Part shown: one piece after another, positions 8,660 through 18,274 of the stretch
Layout: each line of letters opens with the position of its first letter
Position numbering within the stretch: position 1 is the first letter of the stretch
DNA from: Desulfatibacillum sp.
GTDB taxonomy: Bacteria > Desulfobacterota > Desulfobacteria > Desulfobacterales > SpSt-501
Assembly (NCBI GenBank): GCA_020725555.1
Contig: DYEU01000003.1
Coordinates: 1-64,000, forward strand
Length of the DNA stretch: 64,000 nt
Direction of reading: 5' to 3'
Made by a program: the position numbers and the translations under genes
Notes under the pieces: model-generated
Told to the model about the DNA's origin: nothing
The model's database searches: none
The model's input: only the letters and a program-made list of their open reading frames with translations

Positions 8660-8953
8660 GTGAACGCCCTGCGCGAGCGATCGATGAAACCGGAACAGAT
8701 TTACAGCGAACTCAAGAACGTGGCCGAAAGGCTCGGGATCGCCGTCGAGGAGCACAATTTTCGGGCCACGGGGGTCACGACACGGGGCGGATCCTGCATC
8801 GTCCGCGGCAAGCCCGTCATCCTGATCGACAAGCACCGTCCGCTCCAGCGCAAGATCCGCATTCTTGCCTCGTCGCTGGCCGAGTTTCCGCACGAGGAGA
8901 TCTACGCGGTTCCGGCGATCCGCGAACTGATCCAGAAATATGCCGAGGAATAG
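8660..8953 (+). CDS. Conserved-looking small protein of unknown function
   Basis: 97 residues from the GTG at 8660, or 89 from the ATG at 8684. There is no clear ribosome site for either, so the start is uncertain. The protein is soluble and mixed alpha/beta: an N-terminal helix (PEQIYSELKNVAERLGI), a strand-rich centre with VTTRGGSCIVRGKPVILIDK, then a helix and EEIYAVPAIRELIQKYAEE. Codon use is typical of the genome, with GC-rich third positions, which supports a real gene. I do not recognise the family. It stands alone between the Bax-inhibitor gene and xseA; TTGATT-N17-TATTGA at 8625-8653 is a weak promoter candidate. Confidence 0.65.
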   Translation: MNALRERSMKPEQIYSELKNVAERLGIAVEEHNFRATGVTTRGGSCIVRGKPVILIDKHRPLQRKIRILASSLAEFPHEEIYAVPAIRELIQKYAEE

Positions 8954-9023
8954 ACCCCGGGCGGTGCAGAGAGACAGGTTTTCCGGCCGGTTTACGGCCC
9001 GCTTCCCCTGGGCCGCCTAATAT

Positions 9024-9052
9024 TTGACATAATATAACTTATCGGACATTAT
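9024..9052 (+). promoter_or_regulatory. Candidate promoter of the xseA operon
   Basis: A perfect -35 TTGACA (9024-9029) and CATTAT (9047-9052) are spaced by 17 bases in an AT-rich patch directly before xseA. Transcription would begin at about 9059, nearly on the GTG at 9057. The message would then be leaderless, or the true xseA start lies slightly downstream, for example at the GTG at 9087. Confidence 0.5.
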
Positions 9053-9056
9053 TTCC

Positions 9057-10466
9057 GTGTCGGTAACGGGTGAAGACCCTTCCTTTGTGGACCCCTCCGC
9101 TCCCGAGCCCTTTCCGGAACAACCGGGAAGATCCATCCTGACGGTATCGGAGCTCACCCGCCGGATCCGCGAGATCCTCGAGGAGCGCTTTCCCTTGGTG
9201 TGGATCACGGGGGAAATCTCCAATTTCCGGCGGCCGGCCTCGGGGCATGCATACTTCACCCTCAAAGACGATGCGGCGCAAATCGCCGCGGTTCTCTTCC
9301 GCCAGCAAGCCCGGCAGCTTCGCTTCCAGCTCGAAGACGGGCTGAGCATCATCGGCCTCGGCCGGGTCACGGTCTACGAGCCGCGCGGCTCATACCAGAT
9401 CGTCCTCGAGTACATCGAGCCGGCGGGTCTCGGGGCGCTCCAGCTCGCCTTCGAGCAGCTCAAAAAAAAACTTGCCGCCGAAGGGCTCTTCGACCCGGCA
9501 CGGAAAAAGCCGCTCCCGTTTCTGCCAGCCAAGATCGCCGTCATCACATCGCCCTCCGGGGCGGTGATCCATGATATCCTCAACATCACGGGAAGGCGCT
9601 TCCCGGGCATCCCGCTGGTCATTGTGCCGGTGAAGGTCCAAGGCGAAGGCGCTGTAGAGGAGATCGTCCGCGCCATAGAGCTCGCCAACCTCCATGGCGA
9701 CGCCGACGTCATCCTGCTCGCACGCGGCGGAGGCTCGCTCGAAGATCTTGCCGCCTTCAACAGCGAGGCGGTCGCCCGGGCGATCGCCGCCTCCCGGATC
9801 CCCGTCGTCTCGGCCGTGGGCCACGAAACCGATGTCACCATCGCCGACTTCGCCGCTGACCTGCGTGCGCCGACCCCCTCCGCGGCGGCCGAGCTCGTCG
9901 TCCCCGAGCGCGGCGACCTGTTGCGCAAGATCGCCATGCTGCTCGATGGCTTACGGCGCGGCCTGCTCCGGCGCCTTGACCGGGAACGAAGAGCCCTCCA
10001 GGAATACCGCCGGAGGCTTTCCCGGCCGCACCGCAGAATCCAGGACACCTGGATCCGCCTCGATGAGCTTTCCCAGCGACTCGAGCGGGCGGCGAAAATG
10101 GCCATGCGCATCAAACGGCGAGAATTGTCTTCCCTGACGCAGCGGCTTGTGCTGCAGCGGCCGGAAAAGATCATCGAAAGATATAAACAAAAAGTTGACT
10201 ATAATAAATCTAAATTATTGCTACTATACAATAAAATAACTCATTTGAAGAAGGGAGACCACCGGCTTCTGGACTCGCGGCTGGGGGCGGCGAGCCCCCT
10301 GGCCATTCTCAAGCGGGGCTACAGCGTGGCCCGCTCCCTGCCCGAACGCCGGGTCCTCGTCGATTCCGGCCAGGTCGTCCCGCAAGAGCGGGTGGAAGTC
10401 GTTCTTTACTCGGGAAACCTCGTCTGCGAGGTCAAGGAAGTGCATCATGGCCAAAAAGACCTTTGA
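9057..10466 (+). CDS. xseA: Exodeoxyribonuclease VII large subunit
   Basis: 469 residues. With XseB it degrades single-stranded DNA from both ends into oligonucleotides during repair. The OB-fold domain is recognised by SILTVSELTRRIREILEE, then VWITGEISNFRRPASGHAYF and LKDDAAQIAAVLFR. The catalytic domain shows AVITSPSGAVIHDIL, LLARGGGSLEDL, FNSEAVARAI and VSAVGHETDVTI. A long coiled coil follows, then the C-terminal LDSRLGAASPLAILKRGYSV. Bases 10176-10252, which encode the end of the coiled coil, are extremely AT-rich (tta, cta, ata, aat codons) in an otherwise GC-rich gene. The last 20 bases overlap xseB. The N-terminal ~28 residues are not conserved-looking, so the start is tentative. Confidence 0.96.
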   Translation: MSVTGEDPSFVDPSAPEPFPEQPGRSILTVSELTRRIREILEERFPLVWITGEISNFRRPASGHAYFTLKDDAAQIAAVLFRQQARQLRFQLEDGLSIIGLGRVTVYEPRGSYQIVLEYIEPAGLGALQLAFEQLKKKLAAEGLFDPARKKPLPFLPAKIAVITSPSGAVIHDILNITGRRFPGIPLVIVPVKVQGEGAVEEIVRAIELANLHGDADVILLARGGGSLEDLAAFNSEAVARAIAASRIPVVSAVGHETDVTIADFAADLRAPTPSAAAELVVPERGDLLRKIAMLLDGLRRGLLRRLDRERRALQEYRRRLSRPHRRIQDTWIRLDELSQRLERAAKMAMRIKRRELSSLTQRLVLQRPEKIIERYKQKVDYNKSKLLLLYNKITHLKKGDHRLLDSRLGAASPLAILKRGYSVARSLPERRVLVDSGQVVPQERVEVVLYSGNLVCEVKEVHHGQKDL

Positions 10467-10698
10467 ACAGGCCCTGCAGCAGCTCGAGCAGATCGTTCGC
10501 GAGCTCGAATCCGGGGATCTGCCCCTCGAGGCCGCCCTGCGCAAGTTCGAAGAGGGAATCGAGCTATCCAAGTTCTGCTCGCAAAAGCTCGCCGAGACCG
10601 AGCGCCGGATCTCCCTGCTTTTGCAGAACGAAGCCGGCGAGGCGATCGAAAAGCCGCTGCCCGTTGAACCGGGCGGCGCGGAAGACGAAGGCTCTTGA
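10447..10698 (+). CDS. xseB: Exodeoxyribonuclease VII small subunit
   Basis: 83 residues, the usual size. The conserved FEQALQQLEQIVRELESGDLPLE segment and the helical FEEGIELSKFCSQKL form the helical hairpin that wraps the XseA coiled coil; several copies bind each large subunit. It starts inside the end of xseA, so the two subunits are translationally coupled. The acidic proline/glycine tail beyond residue 70 is variable in the family. It is followed after 22 bases by ispA. Confidence 0.95.
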   Translation: MAKKTFEQALQQLEQIVRELESGDLPLEAALRKFEEGIELSKFCSQKLAETERRISLLLQNEAGEAIEKPLPVEPGGAEDEGS

Positions 10699-10720
10699 GG
10701 AAGCTCCGGCGGCGCTACCG

Positions 10721-11605
10721 ATGACGGACCTCGCGACATACCTCGAGCGCGCCTCGCGGCTGGTCGATGAGCGGCTCGCCGCCCTCCTGCCCCCTGAGAC
10801 CGCCCCCGGCTCCCGGGTGATCGAGGCCATGCGCTATTCGCTCTTCGCCGGCGGAAAGCGCCTGCGCCCCGTCCTTTGCCTGGCCGCAGCCGAGGCCGTG
10901 GGCGGAGCTGCCGCCGATGCGCTCCCCGTCGCCTGCGCTCTCGAAATGATCCACACCTACTCGCTCATCCACGACGACCTCCCGGCGATGGACAACGACA
11001 CCCTGCGCCGCGGCAAGCCCACCTGCCATGTCGCCTACGATGAGGCGACGGCCATCCTTGCCGGCGACGGCTTGCTTACGCTCGCCTTCGAGGTCATCGC
11101 CTCGCAATCCCGGACGCCCCCCGAGCGCACGCTCGCCATCCTGCAGCTCATCGCCCGGGCCGCAGGCCCGCACGGCATGGTGCGCGGGCAGATGCTCGAC
11201 ATGGAAACCCAGGGGCGGGCCGCGACGGTCGCGGAGATCGAGCACCTGCACGGGCTGAAAACCGGGGTCCTGCTCGAGGCCGCGCTCGTCGCCGGAGCTC
11301 TGGCCGGCGGCGGGACGGAGGAGGAAATCGGCGCCCTCAGGGCGTTCGGCCGCAAGCTCGGGCTGGCCTTCCAAGTCGTGGACGATATCCTGAACGTCGA
11401 GGGAGATCCCGCGGTGATGGGCAAGGCGGCCGGAACCGATCGGATTCAGGGGAAAAATTCGTACCCCGCCCTCATCGGGCTTGATCAATCGAAAAAAAAA
11501 GCTCATGATTTAATCGATCAGGCGTTGAACGATCTCTCCGCTTTCGACCTTCGGGCCGATCCCCTGCGCGCCATCGCGCGCTATGTCGTCACGCGGAACA
11601 AATGA
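10721..11605 (+). CDS. ispA: Polyprenyl diphosphate synthase (farnesyl/geranyl type)
   Basis: 294 residues from the ATG at 10721. It condenses isopentenyl diphosphate with allylic diphosphates to give C15 (or C20) chains for undecaprenyl carriers and quinones. Seen are [16 protein letters not shown], the first aspartate-rich motif [12 protein letters not shown] with the bacterial two-residue insertion, [36 protein letters not shown], and the second aspartate motif [11 protein letters not shown]. The product length fits short-chain FPP synthases. The open frame continues upstream, but that part lies within xseB and is not needed. The gene overlaps dxs by ATGA, so two isoprenoid steps are coupled. 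Confidence 0.95.
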   Translation: MTDLATYLERASRLVDERLAALLPPETAPGSRVIEAMRYSLFAGGKRLRPVLCLAAAEAVGGAAADALPVACALEMIHTYSLIHDDLPAMDNDTLRRGKPTCHVAYDEATAILAGDGLLTLAFEVIASQSRTPPERTLAILQLIARAAGPHGMVRGQMLDMETQGRAATVAEIEHLHGLKTGVLLEAALVAGALAGGGTEEEIGALRAFGRKLGLAFQVVDDILNVEGDPAVMGKAAGTDRIQGKNSYPALIGLDQSKKKAHDLIDQALNDLSAFDLRADPLRAIARYVVTRNK

Positions 11606-13521
11606 GCCTTCTCCACGCCATCCAATCCCCGGCCGATCTCAAAACGATCCCCCGCTCCCGTCTTCCCGAGCTGGCCGCGGACATCCGCCGCCTCATCATC
11701 GAGGTCGTCTCGCAAAACGGCGGCCACCTCGCCTCGAGCCTGGGGGCGGTCGAGCTGGCGATCGCCGTCCACTACGTCTTCGACTGCCCGCGGGATCGCA
11801 TTATCTGGGACGTGGGCCACCAGGCCTACGCGCACAAGATCCTGACCGGCCGGCGGGAGCTCTTCGCCGGCCTGAGGCGCCACGGCGGGATATCGGGCTT
11901 CACGCGCCGGAGCGAAAGCCCCTACGACGCCTTTACCACCGGCCACAGCAGCACCTCGATCTCTGCCGGTTTCGGCATGGCCTGCGCCAAGGCGCTTAAG
12001 GGCGAAACCGACCGCGTCGTGGCCGTGATCGGCGACGGCTCCATGACGGCGGGGATCGCCTTCGAAGGCCTGAACCAGGCGGGCGGCCAGCCGAAACGGG
12101 ACCTCATCGTCATCCTCAACGACAACGAGATGTCGATCTCCCGCAACGTCGGCGCCCTGTCCTCGTTTCTCAGCCGCACCTTCTCGGCCAAGAAGCTCCA
12201 GGAGCTGCGCCGCGAGCTGGGCTACTTTTTCCGGCGCCTGCCGCGCATCGGCGAAGACGTCTACCAGCTCGCCAAGCGCACCGAGGAATCCTTCAAATCC
12301 TTTGTCACGCCGGGGATGTTGTTCGAGGCCTTCAACTTCGAGTATTTCGGCCCGATCAACGGCCACCGCATCGATCACCTCATCGACATCCTAAACAACA
12401 TCAAGTACATCCGCGAGCCCGTGCTGCTCCACGTGACCACCGTCAAGGGCAAGGGCTACGAGCCGGCGGAGAAAAACCCCATCTATTTTCACGGCTGCGG
12501 CAAATTCGACGCCAAATCCGGTGTCTGCCTGGAGCACCGCCCTAGCCCCCCGACCTACACCGAGGTCTTCGGGGAAACCCTAGTCGAGCTGGCCCGCCGG
12601 GACAGGCGCGTCGTCGCCGTCACCGCGGCCATGCCCGAGGGCACGGGTCTGTCGGCTTTCGCCCGGGAGTTCCCGGAGCGCTTCTTCGACGTGGGCATCG
12701 CCGAACAGCACGCCGTGACCTTCGCCGCGGGGATGGCCGTGGAAGGGCTCCGACCGGTGGTCGCCATTTACTCCACCTTCCTGCAGCGGGCCTACGACCA
12801 GATCCTGCACGACGTCTGCCTCGAGCGCCTGCCCGTCGTCTTCGCGATCGATCGCGCCGGGCTGGTCGGCGAGGACGGCCCCACCCATCACGGCGCCTTC
12901 GACCTCAGCTACCTGAGGAGCCTCCCCAACCTGGTCGTCATGGCCCCGGGCGACGAAAACGAGCTCCGCCGCATGCTCCTCACCGCGCTGCAGCACGACG
13001 GGCCGATCGCCGTGCGCTACCCGCGCGGGATGGCCCCCGGTGTCCCGATCGCCTGCGACCTCTCGCCGATCCCGATCGGCAAGGCCAAGATCCTCGGCGA
13101 GGGGGAGGATCTCGTCATCGCCGCGATCGGCTCGAGCGTGGCCGAGGCCTTGAAGGCCGAGCGGACGCTCGCCGCGGAAGGCATCCGCGCCACCCTGGTC
13201 GATGCGCGCTTCGTGAAACCGCTCGACGCCGAGCGACTCACCGCCCTCGCGCGCACCATCCCCCGCATCCTCACCGTGGAGGAAAACGTGCGCCAGGGCG
13301 GTTTCGGAAGCGCCGTCCTCGAGGCCCTGCACGATGCGGGCTTCAGCGGGGTCGAGGTCGTGCGGCTCGGCATCCCCGACCGCTTCATCGAACACGGGCC
13401 CCAGGAGCTCCTGCGGGCGAAATGCGCCATCGACGCCGCGGCCATCGTCGAGGCCGCGCGCCGGCTTGCGGCCGGCGGCCGCCTGACCCGGCTCCATGCC
13501 TCCGCCGCCCGCTGTGCCTGA
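11602..13521 (+). CDS. dxs: 1-deoxy-D-xylulose-5-phosphate synthase
   Basis: 639 residues, full length. It joins pyruvate and glyceraldehyde-3-phosphate with thiamine diphosphate, the first step of the MEP isoprenoid route. Landmarks are [14 protein letters not shown], the [16 protein letters not shown] histidine region, [14 protein letters not shown], the thiamine motif [23 protein letters not shown], then the transketolase-like [32 protein letters not shown] and VRYPRG. It overlaps ispA by four bases and tlyA by 26 bases. IspF of the same pathway is encoded elsewhere in the window (27.5-28.0 kb). Confidence 0.97.
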   Translation: MSLLHAIQSPADLKTIPRSRLPELAADIRRLIIEVVSQNGGHLASSLGAVELAIAVHYVFDCPRDRIIWDVGHQAYAHKILTGRRELFAGLRRHGGISGFTRRSESPYDAFTTGHSSTSISAGFGMACAKALKGETDRVVAVIGDGSMTAGIAFEGLNQAGGQPKRDLIVILNDNEMSISRNVGALSSFLSRTFSAKKLQELRRELGYFFRRLPRIGEDVYQLAKRTEESFKSFVTPGMLFEAFNFEYFGPINGHRIDHLIDILNNIKYIREPVLLHVTTVKGKGYEPAEKNPIYFHGCGKFDAKSGVCLEHRPSPPTYTEVFGETLVELARRDRRVVAVTAAMPEGTGLSAFAREFPERFFDVGIAEQHAVTFAAGMAVEGLRPVVAIYSTFLQRAYDQILHDVCLERLPVVFAIDRAGLVGEDGPTHHGAFDLSYLRSLPNLVVMAPGDENELRRMLLTALQHDGPIAVRYPRGMAPGVPIACDLSPIPIGKAKILGEGEDLVIAAIGSSVAEALKAERTLAAEGIRATLVDARFVKPLDAERLTALARTIPRILTVEENVRQGGFGSAVLEALHDAGFSGVEVVRLGIPDRFIEHGPQELLRAKCAIDAAAIVEAARRLAAGGRLTRLHASAARCA

Positions 13522-14299
13522 AGAAGCCCCTCCCCCGCCCCGCGACCGCCGCGGCGCCGCCTCAACCGCGGAGCGCAAGCGGCTCGATCTCCTGCTCGTC
13601 GAGCGCGGCCTGTGCGCCACCCGGCAAAAGGCCCAGGCCGCCGTTCTCGCAGGCTGGGTGCGCGTCGAGGGCCGGGTCGTCGACAAGCCGGGGTTGCGGT
13701 TTCCGGACGGTGCCGCGCTGGAGGTCGCCGCCCCGGGGTGCCCCTACGTCAGCCGCGGCGGCATCAAACTGGAGGGGGCGCTGCGGGGGTTTTCCCTCGA
13801 GGTCGAGGGCCGGGTCTGCCTCGATGTCGGCGCTTCGACCGGCGGGTTCACCGACTGCCTGCTGCAGCACGGGGCGGCGCGCGTGTACGCGCTCGACGTG
13901 GGCTACGGACAGCTCGCCTGGAAGCTGCGCCGCGACCCGCGTGTCGTGGTGATCGAGCGCACCAACGCGCGGCGCCTTTCCCGGGAGCTTGTGCCCGAGC
14001 CGCTCGACCTCGTCACGATCGACGTCTCCTTCATCTCGCTCAAGCTCGTCGTCCCGGCCGTGCTCCCGCTCCTCAAGCCCGCCGGACGGATCCTCCCCCT
14101 CGTCAAGCCCCAGTTCGAAGTCGGCAAGGGGCTCGTCGGCAAGGGGGGCGTGGTGCGCGACCCGGCGCTCCACGAGCGCGTCCTCGAAGATCTCCTGGCC
14201 TTCTTCCGAGGCCTCGGCCTGACGGCCTCCGAGCCGCTTGCCTCCCCCATCGCGGGGCCCAAGGGAAACCGCGAGTTTTTCCTGCTTCTTCGGCCTTGA
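13496..14299 (+). CDS. tlyA: TlyA-type rRNA 2'-O-methyltransferase (S4 + FtsJ-like domains)
   Basis: 267 residues. A proline-rich leader is followed by an S4 RNA-binding domain ([19 protein letters not shown], about residues 28-85) and an FtsJ-like methyltransferase. The SAM-binding motif is [15 protein letters not shown] near residue 110, followed by [10 protein letters not shown], then [16 protein letters not shown] and [10 protein letters not shown]. TlyA enzymes methylate ribosomal RNA and are often mislabelled haemolysins. The gene starts inside dxs. A start later than 13496 is possible because the first 25 residues look unstructured. Confidence 0.93.
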   Translation: MPPPPAVPEEAPPPPRDRRGAASTAERKRLDLLLVERGLCATRQKAQAAVLAGWVRVEGRVVDKPGLRFPDGAALEVAAPGCPYVSRGGIKLEGALRGFSLEVEGRVCLDVGASTGGFTDCLLQHGAARVYALDVGYGQLAWKLRRDPRVVVIERTNARRLSRELVPEPLDLVTIDVSFISLKLVVPAVLPLLKPAGRILPLVKPQFEVGKGLVGKGGVVRDPALHERVLEDLLAFFRGLGLTASEPLASPIAGPKGNREFFLLLRP

Positions 14300-14327
14300 A
14301 CGGCCCTTTGCGCCTCGGTTTTTCGTC

Positions 14328-14356
14328 TTGATTTTTGCAGGCCGAGCGGATAGAAG
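14328..14356 (+). promoter_or_regulatory. Candidate promoter for the EF-G-like gene
   Basis: TTGATT (14328-14333) and TAGAAG (14351-14356) lie 17 bases apart in the 112-base gap between tlyA and the downstream GTPase gene. They are about 50 bases before a good GAGAGAGG ribosome site and the ATG at 14412. Confidence 0.5.
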
Positions 14357-14411
14357 CCATGCTTTGTCGCCCGGCCCCGGGCGCGCAATCCCACCCGAGA
14401 GAGGATGCCCA

Positions 14412-16490
14412 ATGAGCGAAAAGATCGAAGCCCTTCGCAACCTGGCACTGGTGGCCCACGGCGGCGCCGGCAAAACCTCCCTGGCCGAGGCCATGCTCTT
14501 CGACGCGGGCGTGATCAACCGCATGGGGCGGATCGAGGAGGGCAACACCGCGCTCGATTTCGAGCCCGAGGAAATCCGCCGGGCCTCGAGCATCACCACC
14601 GGGCTTCACCAGCTCGCCTGGAAAAAGCATACCGTGACCCTGCTCGACACCCCGGGCGACCAGAACTTCTTTTCGGACACCAAGACCTGCCTGCAGGCGG
14701 CCGACGGGGCCCTGGTGCTCATCGACGCCGTGGACGGCGTCAAGGTGCAGACCGAGATCGGCTGGGATTTCCTGAACGACTTCGGATTGCCGCGCGCGAT
14801 CTTCGTGAACAAGCTCGACCGCGAGCGCGCCGATTTCCGGCGCGCCTTCGAGGAGGCGAAAAGCCTCTTCCAGCCCAAGCCCATCATCCTGCAGCTGCCC
14901 ATCGGGGCCGAGGCGGGGTTCCGCGGGGTCGTCGACCTGATCAGCCGCAAGGCCTTCCTCTACGGCGAGGACGGCAAAGGCAAGGCCGCGGAGATCCCGG
15001 CGGAGATGGCCGAGCTCGTCGAAAGCGAGCGGGAGTCCCTGATCGAAAACATCGCCGAAGCCGACGACGCCCTCGTCGAGCGCTACCTGGAGGGGGAAAC
15101 CCTCTCGGAGGAGGAGCTCCGGGCGGCGCTGCGCAAGGGGACCCTGGAGCGCACCTTCACGCCGGTGCTCTGCGGCTCGGCGACGCGCAACATCGGCGTC
15201 GATCTCTTGCTCGACTTCGTGGTCACCGCCCTCCCCTCGCCCGCCGACGCCGGCCCCCGCAAGGGAACCGACCCCGACAGCGGGGCGGAAATCGAGCGCG
15301 CCCCCGAGCCGCAGGCCCCGTTCTCGGCGCTCGTCTTCAAGACCATGTCCGACCCCTACGCCGGCCGGCTCAACATCTTCCGCGTCTTCTCCGGGACCCT
15401 CGGACCCGAGGGGAACTTCTACAACGCGCGCAAGCAAAGCCGCGAGCGCTACAACCAGCTCCTCGTGATCCTCGGCAAGGAACAGAAGCCCGCCCCCGGA
15501 GCCGGCCCGGGCTCGATCGTGGCCGTCGCCAAGCTCAAGGACACGAGCACGGGGGACACGCTCTGCGACGAGGCGAAAAAAATCCTCTACACCCCCGTCG
15601 AGCCGATCCCCTCCCTCATCTCCTATGCGCTCTCCCCCAAGTCCAAGGGAGACGAGGACAAGGTCTTCACCTGCCTGATGAAGCTCCTCGAGGAGGATCC
15701 CTCGCTCAGAATCGAGCGGCTCTCCGAAACCAAGGAGATCATCCTCCACGGCCAGGGCCAGATCCACATCGAGACCACGGTCGAACGGCTCAAGCGCAAG
15801 TTCAACGTCGAGGTCCAGCTCAGCACCCCCAAGATCCCCTACCGCGAAACGATCAAGAAGAAGGTGCGCGTCCAGGGCCGCCACAAGAAACAGACCGGCG
15901 GTCACGGCCAGTTCGGGGACTGCTGGGTGCAGTTCGAGCCCCTGCCGCGCGGCAAGGGCTTCGAGTTCGTGGACGCCATCGTCGGCGGGGCGATCCCGCG
16001 GCAATACATCCCCGCCGTGGAAAAGGGGATCGTCGAGTCCGCCCAGCGCGGGGTGCTCGCCGGCTACCCCTGCATCGATTTCAAGGCCACCGTGGACGAC
16101 GGCTCCTACCACCCGGTGGACTCCTCGGAAATGGCCTTCAAGATCGCCGGCTCGCTTGCCTTCCGCAAGGCCGCCGAGCAGGCCGACCCGGTGCTGCTCG
16201 AGCCGATCATGAAGGTCACGGTCATCGCCCCCGACGAGTTCATGGGCGACATCATGGGGGACCTGAACAGCCGCCGCGGCCGGGTGCTCGGCATGGAAAA
16301 CGCGGGCAAGAACCAGATCATCCACGCCTACGTCCCCATGGCCGAGTTTCAGACCTACGCCCCGGACCTGCGCTCGATGACGGGCGGCCGGGGGATCTAC
16401 CGCATGGAGTTTTCCCACTACGACGAGGTGCCCGCGCACATCGCCCAGAAGGTGATCGAGGCCGCCGCCAAGGCGAAGGAAAAGGAGTGA
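14412..16490 (+). CDS. fusA: Elongation factor G-like translational GTPase (EF-G paralogue group)
   Basis: 692 residues with all five EF-G domains: a GTPase domain (about 1-275), the beta-barrel domain with SALVFKTMSDPYAGRLNIFRV, and domains III-V including RKKQTGGHGQFGD-type sequence and ending MTGGRGIYRMEFSHYDEVP. The P-loop reads AHGGAGKTSL rather than the canonical AHIDAGKTT. DTPGDQNF and NKLD are intact. This P-loop marks the EF-G-like paralogue group rather than the main elongation factor, which is usually in the str operon. A role in ribosome translocation or recycling is inferred from family only. GAGAGAGG about seven bases upstream supports the start. Confidence 0.9.
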   Translation: MSEKIEALRNLALVAHGGAGKTSLAEAMLFDAGVINRMGRIEEGNTALDFEPEEIRRASSITTGLHQLAWKKHTVTLLDTPGDQNFFSDTKTCLQAADGALVLIDAVDGVKVQTEIGWDFLNDFGLPRAIFVNKLDRERADFRRAFEEAKSLFQPKPIILQLPIGAEAGFRGVVDLISRKAFLYGEDGKGKAAEIPAEMAELVESERESLIENIAEADDALVERYLEGETLSEEELRAALRKGTLERTFTPVLCGSATRNIGVDLLLDFVVTALPSPADAGPRKGTDPDSGAEIERAPEPQAPFSALVFKTMSDPYAGRLNIFRVFSGTLGPEGNFYNARKQSRERYNQLLVILGKEQKPAPGAGPGSIVAVAKLKDTSTGDTLCDEAKKILYTPVEPIPSLISYALSPKSKGDEDKVFTCLMKLLEEDPSLRIERLSETKEIILHGQGQIHIETTVERLKRKFNVEVQLSTPKIPYRETIKKKVRVQGRHKKQTGGHGQFGDCWVQFEPLPRGKGFEFVDAIVGGAIPRQYIPAVEKGIVESAQRGVLAGYPCIDFKATVDDGSYHPVDSSEMAFKIAGSLAFRKAAEQADPVLLEPIMKVTVIAPDEFMGDIMGDLNSRRGRVLGMENAGKNQIIHAYVPMAEFQTYAPDLRSMTGGRGIYRMEFSHYDEVPAHIAQKVIEAAAKAKEKE

Positions 16491-16517
16491 CGCGGGACGA
16501 AGAGCCTACGCCCGCCC

Positions 16518-17180
16518 TCAGAAAGGGTGTTTCCCGACGGCGGGGAGGCAGTCGCGGGCCGGGGCGTAGCCGGCATGAAAGGCTTCCCGGAGGCTGAAGA
16601 AGGTAACCCGGTTGGCGGGGGCGATGCGGCGCGCCTCTAGGCAGGAGGCGAGGTGAAAGCGGCGGCTCCGGCGGCTTCCCGCGTAACGCAAGCCCGGGGT
16701 TTCTTGCAGGAGGCCCCACAGCCCCTTCTTTTCTTCCAGGGCCGCCCGCTGGGCCCGAAGCAGGCGGTCGTCGTACTTGAGATTGGGCGGGGTGGGCAGG
16801 CAGTGCGCGAGGCCCTCCCGCAAGAGCCACTCGTTCAGCATGCGGCCGTCCGGGAGAAACGCGTAGGCGAGCGTTCTCCCGTGACGGTCTTTCGTCTCCA
16901 GGTCGAACTCCAGCCGGACGCCCGCGGGCGGGATGCGGCGGTTTAGAAAATCGCGCGCCTCGAGGGCCATCGGCTCGGCCAGCCGCGCCTCGTGATCGAT
17001 CTCCGGGGCGTTCACGCCGATCAGCCGCACCAGCCGGCCGTCGGCGAGCTCGAGCGTATCCCCGTCGACCGCGCGACGGACGGCCGTGAGCGCGCCGTCG
17101 TGGGCCGCGGACACGCCGGCGAACCAGAGCGCTAAGGCGACGGCCAGCGCGGAAAGCGCCTTTCCCGCCCCCGCCCTCAT
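16518..17180 (-). CDS. Exported thermonuclease-family (SNase) nuclease
   Basis: 220 residues. A signal peptide or anchor (ALSALAVALALWFAGVSAAHD) precedes an SNase OB fold beginning VRRAVDGDTLELADGRLVR. The catalytic arginines and glutamate are present: RLIGVNAPEID gives the Arg and Glu, and KDRHGRTLAY gives the second Arg. After about residue 160 a tail with RRFHLASCLEAR and APARDCLPA resembles the zinc-ribbon-like Ada/KxC tails found in some exported nucleases. The start overlaps the stop of the preceding photoproduct-lyase-like gene by four bases. It should cleave DNA or RNA in the periplasm or outside. Confidence 0.88.
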   Translation of the reverse strand: MRAGAGKALSALAVALALWFAGVSAAHDGALTAVRRAVDGDTLELADGRLVRLIGVNAPEIDHEARLAEPMALEARDFLNRRIPPAGVRLEFDLETKDRHGRTLAYAFLPDGRMLNEWLLREGLAHCLPTPPNLKYDDRLLRAQRAALEEKKGLWGLLQETPGLRYAGSRRSRRFHLASCLEARRIAPANRVTFFSLREAFHAGYAPARDCLPAVGKHPF

Positions 17181-18274
17181 CGCGCCAGCCCGCAGACCCG
17201 CACGGCGGCCTCATCCAGCATGGCCGCCAGCCCGCCGCGCCGCCCCGGGACGAACCCCAGGGCCTCCTGCCACACCTCGTCGTCCTCCATGCACAGGTAC
17301 AGGCAGACCCCCGGCGCCCGGCGGCGGATGGCCTGCGCCATCGCGCGGTAGGCACGGATGCGCAGCGGTTTGAAGTAGCGCAGCTTTCCGTCCAGCCCGG
17401 TGATGAACTCGCCGCAGGCGAGCGGGGTCCCGGGAAAGCGCCTCTCGATCACCGCCTTGAGCGCCGGCATGAACCGCAAGGCGCCGAGGCTGATCCAGAC
17501 GATCTGCTCGGCGTCGATGCGGGAGAAGAGCGTCTCGATCGTCTCCAGGTAGCCCGCGAGGGCCCCCTCCTCGATCACGATCGGGTCGAAATGAAAGGCG
17601 AGCGGGTACCCCCTGGCCGCGGCGCGGGCGGCCGCCGCGAGACGCGCGTCGATCCCGGCCGTGCCCCGTTCGTAACGGGACGCCGTGGCGGCCCGGTTCA
17701 GAGACCAGGCGAGAATCGTGCGTCGCCGGTGGGCGAGCGGCAGAAGCCGCTCGATCGCCGTGGTCTTCGTCTTGAGCTCCAGAACACAGCGGTCTTGCGC
17801 CGCAAACAGGTGGATCAGCTCCGCGTTGCGCGGGGAGACCCCCTCCCAGATCAGGCTGTCGGTGAACTCGCCCGTTCCGAACCTCTGGGTCGCTTGCTTG
17901 TCGAACTCGACCTGGAGCTCCGCCGCGAGGTCCCCCCGGTTGAGGAAGTAGGTGAGCACGGGGGGGTGGAAGTAGGACTGCAGAATGCAATAGGCGCAGT
18001 CCATGCTGCAGTAGGCGGCGACGTGCAGGATGCGGTAGCCGCAGCAGGTGTAGTGCGCGGTCCCGGGGCAGTCGCGGATGAAGGCGCCGCGGTTTGCGGT
18101 GAGGTAGAGCATGCGCTTTCCGGCGCCGACCGGGTCGGGCGCGGCCTGGACGGCCGCGAAGACTTCCCGGGCCGAGCCGACCGGCCGGGGGACGAGGCCG
18201 AGCGCGGTGGAGATTCGTTCCACCTCGGGCTCCGCGGCCGATTCGGAATCGACGAAGAGCGCCTCGATCTTCAT
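17177..18274 (-). CDS. Spore-photoproduct-lyase-like radical SAM protein
   Basis: 365 residues. After an N-terminal domain, HVAAYCSMDCAYCILQSYF (near residue 90) gives the Cx3Cx2C cluster of radical SAM enzymes in the arrangement of SplB. Downstream come FTDSLIWEGVSP, LELKTKTTAIERLL, WSLNRAATASRYERGTAG and FHFDPIVIEEG, all matching the SPL family. SPL directly reverses the UV spore photoproduct in DNA of endospore formers. Homologues in non-sporulators have unclear substrates, so I do not assign the SPL reaction. It overlaps by ATGA with both the ParB-domain gene before it and the nuclease after it. Confidence 0.85.
   Translation of the reverse strand: MKIEALFVDSESAAEPEVERISTALGLVPRPVGSAREVFAAVQAAPDPVGAGKRMLYLTANRGAFIRDCPGTAHYTCCGYRILHVAAYCSMDCAYCILQSYFHPPVLTYFLNRGDLAAELQVEFDKQATQRFGTGEFTDSLIWEGVSPRNAELIHLFAAQDRCVLELKTKTTAIERLLPLAHRRRTILAWSLNRAATASRYERGTAGIDARLAAAARAAARGYPLAFHFDPIVIEEGALAGYLETIETLFSRIDAEQIVWISLGALRFMPALKAVIERRFPGTPLACGEFITGLDGKLRYFKPLRIRAYRAMAQAIRRRAPGVCLYLCMEDDEVWQEALGFVPGRRGGLAAMLDEAAVRVCGLAR

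Noticed and set aside
10195..10230. Internal promoter in the AT-rich part of xseA (TTGACT near 10195, TATACA near 10225).
   Set aside because: The boxes are 24 bases apart and no -10 box sits at 16-18 bases, so I list only the composition anomaly.
13496..14299. Haemolysin annotation for the TlyA protein.
   Set aside because: The S4 plus FtsJ-like SAM motifs identify an rRNA methyltransferase; haemolysin is a historical label.
14103..16439. A 778-codon minus-strand frame opposite the EF-G-like gene.
   Set aside because: Shadow of fusA; the residues are the reverse-complement image of EF-G codons.
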